A DNA stretch of 64,000 nucleotides from Anisakis pegreffii. Taxonomy: Eukaryota > Nematoda > Chromadorea > Rhabditida > Anisakidae. Positions 54,662 through 64,000 of the stretch are shown here, piece after piece. The stretch is from contig JAPYMA010001143.1 of the NCBI GenBank assembly GCA_035041965.1, positions 45,173 through 109,172 on the forward strand, given 5' to 3'. The notes beneath the pieces are model-generated. The model saw only the letters and a program-made list of their open reading frames with translations. It was not told the origin of the DNA and ran no database searches. Within the stretch, counting starts at the first letter, position 1. Each line of letters opens with the position of its first letter. Made by a program: the position numbers and the translations under genes.

Positions 54662-57600
54662 ATGCACCGGAGAACAGCGAATGATCCGATTGAAGAGACG
54701 AAATTGACGAGCGTTGACCACGATGTATTCATTTCGAATGATGACGAGAGTCTAAAATCTGAAGAGGAACGACGAAACAATTGTCATTATACCACTGATA
54801 AAATCGGAAGTTTGCATGACACTGTATCGCTCTTGGATTCCGATAAGCCACAGGCTGTACGCATCATCGAAACTGACGAAGAAGAGCACTCATTTCGACT
54901 GGAAGAACCTATGCTGAAACGGATTCTATGGGATGAGGCGATTGCCGATAAAAAGGTTCATTGTTGTGGTTGTTTTTTTGGAAGTATCACTTATGCTATT
55001 GTTGAATTACAGGTATCTATTATCAGTGTTGCGGGAGCATTCAGAAAAGGAAAAAGTTTCTTACTGAATTTTTTCTTGCGTTATCTCAGTTCGAATGAAG
55101 AGGAACATCTAAATGGTGAATGGCTTCATGTTACTGATGCTCTAACAGGATTCAGTTGGAGAGGAGGTTAATATTATGTGCATGATTCATTGTTTGTGAT
55201 TCTATTCTATGTATACTTTTTATTCGTTAGTATTGTAATTTTTAAAATTACTACTTAAAAGAAAATAGATAGAATAAAAAATAAAGTTCATTAAATGAAA
55301 AAAAATCTTACGTAAAGGAAGTGAACGCGAAACAAGTGGTATTATGATGTGGTCGAAGCCATTCATTTTGAAGAATGCATCGAATGAGGACATTGTTGTT
55401 CTATTAATGGACACTCAAGGCGCGTTTGACTCACAATCTACAGTCAAAGACTGTGCCACAATATTTGCGTTGTCGACAATGTTGTCTTCTTTACAGGTTT
55501 ACACTTATTACTGTTATTCTTGTGTTCATAGTGTTATCATCAATTTAGAAGTTTCATTTCAGATCTATAATTTGAGTCAAAACGTACAAGAAGATGATTT
55601 ACAACACTTACAATTGTTCACTGAATATGGACGTTTAGCTATGGAAAACAGTTCATCGAAACCATTTCAAGTAAAACGCATTTTGATATGATATTACTGT
55701 CCCAATTGTTGTTATTATTCTCGTTTGGTATTGGTATTTATTATTTTCTTTTATTATTATTGTTATTGTTATTGCAGTCACTACTATTTCTTGTACGTGA
55801 TTGGAGTTTCCCATATGAAGCTGAATATGGTTTTTGGGGTGGTGAACGACTTTTGGAACGTCGTTTGCAAGTTTGTTTTGATATCATTTGTTGGATTATT
55901 TTTGAGAATTTTATGATTACTGTTGTAAATTCATTGGATTATCTTGCAACTTACTGGTAATCTTTTCAAAGTTTTGCATTAATGGTTATTTTTTCAGTTG
56001 CTGAAATTTATTTGCAAAATGAATTTGGAGTAGAATGTGAATGATAGAAGATAATTGCAGATATCTGAAAAACAACACGTAGAGTTGCAACAGTTACGTC
56101 GACATATCAGATCCTGCTTCGATACCATTTCGTGCTTCCTGATGCCTCATCCTGGCTTGAAAGTTTCAACAAGTCCACTTTTCCGTGGCCAAATCAGTGG
56201 TTCGTTGCTTTATTGCTATGTATTATTTATTATCAGTGGTTTGTTTATTTATGCTCTCTATTGTTTGTTAATAAAATTATCATCATTGTTTGTCAGTGTG
56301 TTCAAATTTCAGAGATCAATGATGAATTCCAACAGCAACTGCGCAGTTTGGTGCCACAATTGTTGGACGTTAATAATTTGGTGTTGAAGAAAATAAATGG
56401 TCGCGAGATAACGTGTCGTGAATTGTTGGAGTATTTCAAGGTGAGTGGAATTTTCCTTTTAACATTCTTGATTTTTCGATTTCGATCTTTTTTCTTTTTT
56501 CCCATGGTAACTCCAAATTCCAGTTTTGATATGACGTAAAATTTATTTTGCCAGGCTTACATCAATATATTCCAAGGAGAGGAACTACCCGAACCGAAAT
56601 CTATGCTAATGGTATGCACATTTGTACTTATTTACTGTTTATTCATTTTACGATGTAATAAATGTAATAATAATGATGTTATTAAAGGCAACTGCAGAGG
56701 CCAACAATCTTGCAGCCGTTTCAAACTCAAAAGCGCATTACGTGAAGTGTATGGAGGAGGTGTGTTGATTCGTTTTTATTACTGCTATTCCTTATGGATC
56801 GTTATTAATCGTTACTGTTCAAGGTTTGTGGTGGAGATGCGCCGTATATGAGCTCGAGGGATCTGGCTGAAGAGCATGAACGTTTTATGAACGAAGCGAT
56901 AAGCATGTTCAAGAGAACAAGGAAAATGGGAGGAGTGGAATTTTCACTGCAGTTCGTGGAAAGATTGGATTCTGAAATTCAGGTTTTAACAACTTTTAAT
57001 TGCTTATTATTATTGCTTGTTATTATTAGTGTTATCGTAATGGTTGTTGTCGTTTGTATGGCATAAGAAAGGATTTTTTTAAAGGAGCAATACGAGAGTT
57101 TCATTAAAGTGAACAACTCGAAGAATCTGTTCAAATCAATGAGAACGCCCGCAGTGTTGGTTGCATTCATGATATTCGATTATATTATGCAACAGTTCTT
57201 TCAAATTGTCGGATTGGACACTATCGCAGGACTTTTATCTGTGGCACTTTGCATTGGTATGTTTGTTATTTCTGAATTCAGATATTCATATCAGTTTTGA
57301 GTGTTTAATGTTGGTAATGATTGTTCAGCAATTGCATCTCTGTGTACGTGGGTATATTCACGATATAGCGGAAATCTACGGGAGGCCGGTACAATGGTCG
57401 ATGAGGCGGTAACATGGGCATGGCAAAACTTTTTGTCATCGTTAACCCAGGAGGGTATGCATAGAGCTGTGGCTATTGGACACCGTTTTACACAGGTGAT
57501 GCGTTCATTTCATTGTTTATGATCGTTGTTTTGGTTGTTATTATCGTTGGTATGTAAAGCAATGATCATTATTATTACTGAACTGATAACATTTCAGAAT

Positions 57601-57666
57601 GGGACAGCAAGTGGTATGTTGACTGATTCGAAATCGAGGCAGCAGGCACATAAGAAGAGGAATTAA
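54662..57666 (+). CDS. atln-1: Atlastin, ER-shaping dynamin-like GTPase
   Basis: Thirteen exons join in phase to 596 residues: 54662-54955, 55013-55166, 55318-55496, 55563-55670, 55778-55870, 56061-56199, 56313-56440, 56555-56611, 56688-56759, 56824-56982, 57085-57256, 57329-57495 and 57598-57666. The P-loop is GAFRKGKS (106-113), switch I includes T155, switch II is DTQG (181-184), and the guanine motif is RD (252-253) in [11 protein letters not shown]. The [20 protein letters not shown] block and the middle-domain helices ([20 protein letters not shown]) follow. A transmembrane hairpin covers about 483-530 and an amphipathic tail about 545-574. Family knowledge: atlastins fuse ER tubules by GTP-driven trans-dimerisation. 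The N-terminal 70 residues are acidic and variable. Every intron is short (about 50-150 bases). All catalytic motifs are intact. Confidence 0.95.
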
Positions 57667-60142
57667 CTATGATAATGTACATGAACTGTTTCATATTATT
57701 GTTTTTATTATCGTTATTATTATTATTATTATCAGTGTATTTGTCTTAAGAAATTTAACTCAAATATCGAATGGAATCTTTCAAAAAACATCGATTCGAA
57801 CGTTTCATAGTTTTGTGTTATAAAACGTGAAATAATTTTTAATGATGATAATAATAGTAATGATGTTGATATGATGGTATTATTTGAAAGAATTGTCTCC
57901 GTATTTGCGTGTGCGGCGCATATACCACCGCTTATTGGTATGCCTTTCGATCGTAAACCCCTCCTCGTTTATCATATTTCGGGTTTTTTCAAATTTTATT
58001 TCAGTTTTTGAAATGTATTCATTTCATTGATTATAAGTTGTCATTGACTCGTTGGAAGGTCGACCACTTGGACCGACTGCCCCCTCACCCACCCTTCCTG
58101 AGCTGGATAAGATTTATGGTATCGTTATTGACCTTATGAAGAGGTTAGTCTGTTTTCATCGAGGAGGCTGTCATTCAGAGAAATATTTCAGCTCAATTTT
58201 GAATGTCTTCAATTGATTTTTAATTGAACTTTGCTTTTCAATTAAGAATTGCGTTTGCTTTATTTGATCAAACTTATGTATGGAAGAATAACAATGAAAT
58301 GATATAATGTGAATATGTTGTATCATATTACTCAAATATAAAAGATATTCAATTAAACTGTTTTCAAGGATATTACTATGTAAATGTGCTATTCATAGGC
58401 CTTCACGTTATCTCTAAAGCGTTCTATTTTGTGGGTAATTTTATTGTATTATATATTTTATAGATGAATTTTAATAGAACTCTATTAAAATTCCTATTGT
58501 TTTATGATATCTTCATGCTGTGTGTATAATACTATAATGCTTTATAGTGAATCTTCTTTGTTCATTTGATATTAATTCGCGTAGTTTGATCGTTATTATT
58601 ATTATTATCATTCAACGACTTATCATTTATCGGTTGTTCTTGCTCTTTATTCAGATTATCGTAAAAATTATCGTTTAGACCCTCAGAAATGCTATTGAGA
58701 AATAAATAGTTCGACTCTCAACACTTAATGATGTATTATAGAATAGAGGCGATAGTTGTTAATGAGGAATTCCGTTTGTGGTTCTTCATTATTTCTAGTT
58801 TGTTTGATCAGTAATTATCGTTATGACATTGTTATTATTGTTGTATATGGTTATTTCTCAACAATAATACCAATATTAATAGTGCACAGTGTCATATATT
58901 CTAAATAATGCTCATTGATCAGTTCGAGAATCAATTAAGATTGTTTTATGAAGGTGCGATCACTGTCATCTCTCCACCATCTTTTGAATGACTAATTTTT
59001 ATTGATTCATCCGTTTGTTCATTTCAGTTGGATCATTTTTGTGAAAAGAATAAAAATTATTTCTGATCGTTTCTGGTATTACATTTACCATTACTTTCCT
59101 TTACAATTCATCTCAAATCTCACAATCACGGATATTTCATATATCAAAAAACGCACAATTTTTTATTTTTGTCTAAATTTATGCAAGATGAAATGTTTTG
59201 GTTTCAAAATTGTCCGAAGCCACCTCCACACCCTCCCCGAGATCCCGTCAAAATGCCATCGAAATGTTTGCTCTTAGAAGATAATATCAATTCTTCTTTC
59301 CAGACTGTATTCGTGTAACATTCAAACTGCCATCGCGTTTATTCGAAAAACCTCTGAAATTCACGCAACAGACATCATCATTCAAAACAAATATCATTTT
59401 TACGAGGCAGCTACTTCAAGATTTAGATCGAACAAACGAGAACATGAAATTCCAAAAAATAAGTCAAGAAACGAGACATTCTACGAATATTTTCCGAATA
59501 TCTATAAAGGCTAAATCTTTTTATTGGAATATGGTGGTCGTCGTTTGCCAACTGCTGCACTCAAAAGCAAACCACATTCAATTAGGAAGGTTAAGAAATA
59601 AATGGAGTACAGATTTCCCGGAGAAATATACATGAGAGCAAATCGGTGATGTGATTGAAGTGATTGAGAAAATGATTGGAACATCATGCATTTAGCAGAA
59701 TAAGGGACGAGAGTGATAAGACACAGTGGAAATCAGAGATGAGACTCGACTAGAGACTGTGAGAGGAGAGTTTTGTGCACAGAGCGTAGTTACCTTATGC
59801 ACTGAAAGCAATTTCCACTGGAAATCATTCTATATTCTTTCTTCAGTTTTTATGTCCGTTTCCCATTGTGTCTCACCAGTCTCGTTCCTTACGTTACCAA
59901 CTGCACTGCAGATTCACTATGTCGCGATATTTTTCTTATTCACTGCAGTCGTATCAGTGAACTGCTCTCGATCGTAATTCTCCCGAGAATCATCACTATA
60001 TTCCTTTCCTCAACTCACTTTTCTAGCGCAGTTCTATTTTCTTCACAATTGAACAGTGCCAAACGATTTGCCATAGCAATGTGCAGTTGCTGAGATTCAA
60101 GATATCGAAATCTCGAATAAAGATGACATTCAATATATACTA
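57667..60142. other. 3' flank of atlastin; possible extra exons, otherwise nothing
   Basis: ATT-rich simple sequence at about 57690-57740 follows the atlastin stop. A proline-rich open stretch at about 58039-58144 ends at a donor-like AAGAG|GTTAGT. Another open frame after TTTCCAG at about 59304-59632 reads DCIRVTFKLPSRLFEKPLKF. It faintly recalls a ubiquitin-like strand but has no partner exons. Neither is claimed as a gene. Confidence 0.4.
58039..58144 (+). CDS. Possible alternative 3' exon near atlastin
   Basis: After an AAG acceptor-like site, a frame reads LEGRPLGPTAPSPTLPELDK and continues IYGIVIDLMKR up to a donor-like AG|GTTAGT. In another frame the same piece gives a short basic/proline tail ending in a stop. 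It lies 370 bases past the atlastin stop on the same strand. It could be an alternative atlastin C-terminus, part of a separate gene, or chance. Confidence 0.2.
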
Positions 60143-62103
60143 CTAATGTCTTTCGAAATAAAATGCTGTCGATGTCAAAATTTGGATGCGATAAGGATGG
60201 CATGTGGTCATTACTGAACGCTCAGCCATATCGATATCAGATTCCGTAAATGAACCGTTCTCAAAACACAGCTGAATGGCGAAGCGTAGCAGTTGAGCTA
60301 ATTCAATCTCACACACAATTTCCTTTCTGAATTGAATAAGAGAAAAGATATGCAATCAAGGAATAAACTCGAAAACAGTTAAAATCGAATTTAATACAAA
60401 TCACAAATTTATATCCGCAACAACGCAACTTTAAATTCAGAGTCTAAAAGTCGAAGAGAACCGAAAAAACAGACAGAATAATTGAATTTACAAATTGAGT
60501 GCACAGCCTCATTTCGGAGATATCAGTAAGGCTGTCATTCAACTGCTAGATATCTGCGCTTCATGTTCGCATTTGCGACAATAATAACACGAAAGATGAC
60601 AATAATTTGAAGGAACGATCTAATTTTGAAGGTAAGAAATCCAACAGATGTGTAGCGCGTTCGATCAGACATTTGACGTCGTCATCGATGAATTCAGATT
60701 ACATTCAGTTCGAGAATATTTTGAGTTGTCAGCACAATTATACTCAATGCAGGGTGATGAACTGCACTGAAATAGAGATCAGTAGCATGGTTCTGCAAAT
60801 TTCGTTTTTTGATACTTCTGGCTTAGAAGACAACCACTCAACATTTTGATATTCTTCTGAACATTTTTTCTGTTTCCCGAGATATCTACTCCAAGATTCC
60901 GATCGAACAAAGTGATATGGCTCTAAAAAGCAAAACTCTGGAAGAAAAACACCCATCTAAAGCATAAATTTGAGGAGTTGGTAAACCGGATTGATGATAT
61001 CCATATGGATGGGACCTGAGTGCTCTTGAAAAGCCTACGATTGTTCTTTTAGAGAACATAGGCGTGTATTCGGCACTTAATGACATAAATCAGATCAGAT
61101 GGTTGAATTCACACGATCCCTGTTGACGTCAGCATGTTCGAATGCACATAATCGACTGCCCAAACTTACTCAATTGAGAAGTAATGGCACGACTCGTTCT
61201 GTATCTCGTTCGGTTGTGCGCCACAAATCACGTTCACGCAAAACAACTTCAGCATTAATTTTAGCCACCTGATGAATAAAATTCATCAAATTGTCTTTCA
61301 TTCAGCAAATTAAAGACATCGCTGGTAAATAATACATGAATGTTACCAGCTGTATGGAACATCCTCCGAAAGTCAAGCAGATTAACGCCTCTCGGCAATT
61401 TTCAGATAATGTTCACCCTTCTAATACTCAATAAATTCCAATTCATAGCAAAATCGTTCGCGAAATACGCAAAAATGATGATGGATTCGGAATCATGCTC
61501 TCTTATCATTACACTCATTCCGTATTCTCATCATTTCTCAGCTTCTTATTTCCTTCTCATTCTCTGCATCTCTGTTCGTCATCACGTAGGAAACCGCGAC
61601 AGAGACTCCAACGGAATTCCATTCATTCACGCCTTAAGAAAGCTGATGATGGTGAAATTTATAAGAATCAAGCAAAGGACTTGGAATGTCCGAATGTATC
61701 TAGCAGATGCTGATCAGGGATTACACACCCCAATCGCAACGTTCCAAAAATATCAAATTTGATTCCGACTTACCGAAAACAGGCTGAATTCAAGAGATTC
61801 GTGGGGTTCGTTTTCAAGAAGGCTCGGATTAGCTGAATATACGTTGAAGAATCTCTGAACTCTCCTGTTAAGCAACTATACACCTCAAAAGCACGTTTCA
61901 TATGTCCTAAATGACTATAAGAATATGCTTCTCAAACTGAAGCAACCATGACTTTCTTGAAATCTCCAAAAGATATTCACTTCTACATATACACTCTCAA
62001 ATGACAGACAGAGTTTTGACTTTCCGTTTTTTGTTTGGTTGGTGATGTAGACCAAAGATCGGTCACCGGGCCTCATGTCAAATACTGACTGTATAAGTTT
62101 CAA
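60143..62103 (-). CDS. Unresolved exon-like segments, protein unknown
   Basis: Several minus-strand pieces can be chained in phase. Their approximate positions are 62103-62000 (MRPGDRSLVYITNQTKNGK), 61865-61780 (STYIQLIRAFLKTNP), 61268-61171, 61067-61006 (EYTPMFSKRTIVGFSRAL), 60938-60880 (FCFLEPYHFVRSESWSRYL) and 60354-60143 (ELAQLLRFAIQLCFENGSF, to a stop). Donors GTAAGT after the second and third are strong. One piece (61268-61171) reads more protein-like in a different frame from the one the chain requires. Plus-strand frames at 61100-61273 and 61590-61714 also look coding. I recognise no family; gene boundaries and even the strand are uncertain. Confidence 0.25.
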
Positions 62104-62666
62104 TATGCTGTCAGAACGCGAGGTGCATTAAGTGATATCAGCATTCATAAGTGTTCAAATCATGTAACGGAGTAAGTTGCTGCCGTTGCGATGAATCTGC
62201 ATCTTATATAGGTTCAGAACATTCAAACTCAGAAAGAGCAATCCTTCCATCAGAGGATCTCAAATTTAAGAAATTGTATGGGTCCATCAATAAGCTTAAA
62301 TATTTCAGCAAGGGAAATGCTGTTTTGGATTCACTGGGATAGGAGATTCCGCACCGAAAAATACTCATTTCCCGAGTTCAAGGTGTATTTATTCGATAAC
62401 CATTGCGTAAGAGTGGGCATTATATTTTTGCTGGGTAATATCATTAAATTTTTTTTTGTGATGAGATGGAATTCGTGAATTGCGGATGATTGAAAAACTT
62501 TTTTGCGTTTTCGTTATGAGCATTGAACTTTGATCAGTGGTTAACAAATGGGATTTGATCAGATCAAATGTTGTAAACAGCATGCAATGATATAACACTG
62601 ATGTTGAATATATTCCCTGCGAATACAACTCGATGGTTTGTGATAAACAATCAGATTAATAATCAC

Positions 62667-62735
62667 AAGTTATCCAGTTCGCAGCAGAAATGTGCTATGC
62701 ATTGATTTAGTGGTATCAGCATTCCATACAATAAT
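62667..62735 (+). pseudogene. Broken copy of the 62961 peptide gene's first exon
   Basis: AAGTTATCCAGTTCGCAGCA at about 62671 closely matches AAGTTATCCAGTTCACATCA just before the start codon of the 62961 gene. The downstream ATCAGCATTCCATACAATAA resembles that gene's exon end ATCCGCATTCCAAACGAGTAA. About 40-45 bases of the signal-peptide region are missing and the start codon is altered. This looks like the remnant of a tandem duplication. Confidence 0.4.
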
Positions 62736-62960
62736 ACAACATTGATATTGGATTATGTGATCATCGAAAATGCTTTTGATATCAAACACAAAGAAGTGTT
62801 TACAGTCCGGAATGACATACATGACTAAAATATGTCAAAAATATTATGTAAATTCGAAAATGACAACCACACATCGTTGTGAACACATTTCGACGGATTA
62901 TTATAAATGATCTAATCGAGTCAGAATATCATTCCAAGTTATCCAGTTCACATCAGAAAG

Positions 62961-63443
62961 ATGCTCTCCATTCCGTTGGTTGTGTCCACTCTCCTTCTGC
63001 TTACGTTCGCTAATCAACAAGGATTGACATCCGCATTCCAAACGAGTAAGTATTTTTAGTGAATTTTGTTATTAGACAATCAGTTTTTTGTTAACGAATG
63101 GGCTTGTGATGAGATCGAGTTGATGAACTGCAAAATATTGGGTCATTTTCAAGGTATTAAAAATGAGGATCCAACATCAATCAGTGGTTAACAACTTCAC
63201 ATTGAATAAAATAAATTTTGTTCTCAGAATAAACTGGTGATGCAATAATTTATAGGCTCTCAGGATGGGAGCCGTGATGTTGTGTGTTCCGTGTCTAATT
63301 GCCAGCGTAGACAATTCAGCTGGGGCGGTTGTGCGGCTTTCTGTCGCAAATTTCGTATGCATCACGTGCGAGCAAAACGCGACACCACGACAAAGACGAC
63401 TAGGCAACGGATGTTGCTATCGCCGATGTTGCGTATTAGATGA
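62961..63443 (+). CDS. Secreted cysteine-rich peptide, unknown family
   Basis: Two exons, 62961-63045 and 63256-63443, join in phase 1 (GTAAGT donor, TTTATAG acceptor) to 90 residues. Exon 1 is a classical signal peptide (MLSIPLVVSTLLLLTFANQQ). The mature part holds four cysteines with spacing C-x4-C-x9-C-x3-C, including SWGGC. It is strongly basic (QRRQ, CRKFRMHH) and has a furin-like RAKR followed by a Thr/Arg tail to the stop. An alternative splice is possible inside exon 2: a donor C|GTATGC and an acceptor ACTAG 49 bases later keep phase. They would replace the tail by one with two CC pairs, giving at least eight cysteines. The candidate intron is unusually GC-rich. I do not recognise the family. 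Small basic disulfide-rich secreted peptides are often defence or signalling molecules, but no function can be assigned. Confidence 0.55.
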
Positions 63444-64000
63444 GAATACTTTAATCGTGAAGCATCATTTTATTATATATTGTACTTGTTTCCTATGGAA
63501 ATCCTATTGATATCCCTTGAATGTATTCGTATTTTTCTTTTTTTTCGAATTTTGCCTTCGGGTTCACAAACAAAAGAAAATAATTTTCACTTGTTTTTCT
63601 TTTTTTTCGCGTTTACCCTCTTCGGCTAAGAATGCTAAATTGATACGCTTTCCCAAGTGTTGGTTGCACCAAATATTTCGTGTTCCGGTTTCGTTATGCT
63701 CTCAGGACATTCTGTTGTTAACGTGTACAGCATCTTATCAGGTTAGCTTGAGCGGAGCTGGTAATCACCTTCCATCACTCATCACTGCTATCTCTTTCAG
63801 TAGATGCGTCTTGTGATGAGATAAAGTGTCAATTTGAGAGTGAGGATGTATGAAAATGGTACTCGAAATATTCCTACAGAACTGTATCACGGATTACGCG
63901 AATGTGATCAAATATGCAAATTTTGGCAATATTATGGAAAGACTGACGTATTTTGACATATCTTCAGAAAATCAGCTACATCTGTTCAAATAAACCAGAT
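63444..64000. other. 3' flank, nothing recognised
   Basis: Polypyrimidine-rich runs (63535-63545, 63597-63607) and short chance frames only. A CTTGTGATGAGAT string near 63808 also occurs near 63109, hinting at further local duplication around the peptide gene. Confidence 0.4.

Noticed and set aside
60607..60849. Plus-strand frame with CQHNYTQCRVMNC resembling an integrin alpha membrane-proximal motif
   Set aside because: Cysteine spacing is not the family pattern, and no transmembrane segment or GFFKR motif follows.

Overview
This window looks like nuclear DNA from a nematode (roundworm). The base composition is about two-thirds A+T. Every recognisable gene is split by introns that start with GT and mostly end in TTTCAG, TTGCAG or TTTAAG. 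Many introns are only 50-400 bases. There is no bacterial-style operon packing, and roughly 80-85% of the window is non-coding. I did not identify the genus; one gene (49.1-47.4 kb) resembles the small CC-type cysteine peptides that I associate with nematodes.

Layout. 1-14.4 kb: almost gene-free, with one possible exon (about 3.27-2.93 kb, minus), a long palindrome (9.9-10.05 kb) and a degenerate satellite array (12.3-13.5 kb). 14.4-18.5 kb: two minus-strand genes I do not recognise by name, a five-exon 241-residue protein and a two-exon secreted protein. 18.5-23.7 kb: nothing visible. 23.77-26.78 kb (minus): a complete nine-exon Tip60/KAT5-type MYST histone acetyltransferase. 29.58-31.01 kb (minus): a complete six-exon Pur-alpha protein. 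32.6-33.9 kb: a foldback (inverted-repeat) element. 35.8-36.6 kb (minus): a small acidic protein. 38.4-39.7 kb: a second array of the satellite seen at 12-13 kb, holding a recent 404-base duplication. 40.83-41.82 kb (plus): the first three exons of a flavin-containing monooxygenase with no visible remainder.

44.0-51.7 kb: the most distinctive part. Two paralogous glycine/tyrosine-rich secreted proteins, one on each strand, flank a CC-type cysteine peptide gene. All three open with a 43-base signal-peptide exon that ends in the same phase. The two glycine-rich genes also end with a 68-base exon encoding an IG-x-TVNG-x-CPD motif, which the CC gene echoes. I infer a locally expanded family of small secreted effector, cuticle or antimicrobial-like proteins. 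54.66-57.67 kb (plus): a complete 13-exon atlastin GTPase, with a possible extra 3' exon. 60-62 kb: exon-like pieces on both strands, unresolved. 62.96-63.44 kb (plus): a secreted four-cysteine peptide gene, possibly eight cysteines by alternative splicing, with a broken copy just upstream.

How they work together: Tip60, Pur-alpha and atlastin are unrelated housekeeping genes (chromatin, single-stranded nucleic acid binding, ER membrane fusion). The secreted-protein genes form the accessory part. All exon joins were worked out by hand from splice-site sequence and reading-frame phase and have not been checked against transcripts.
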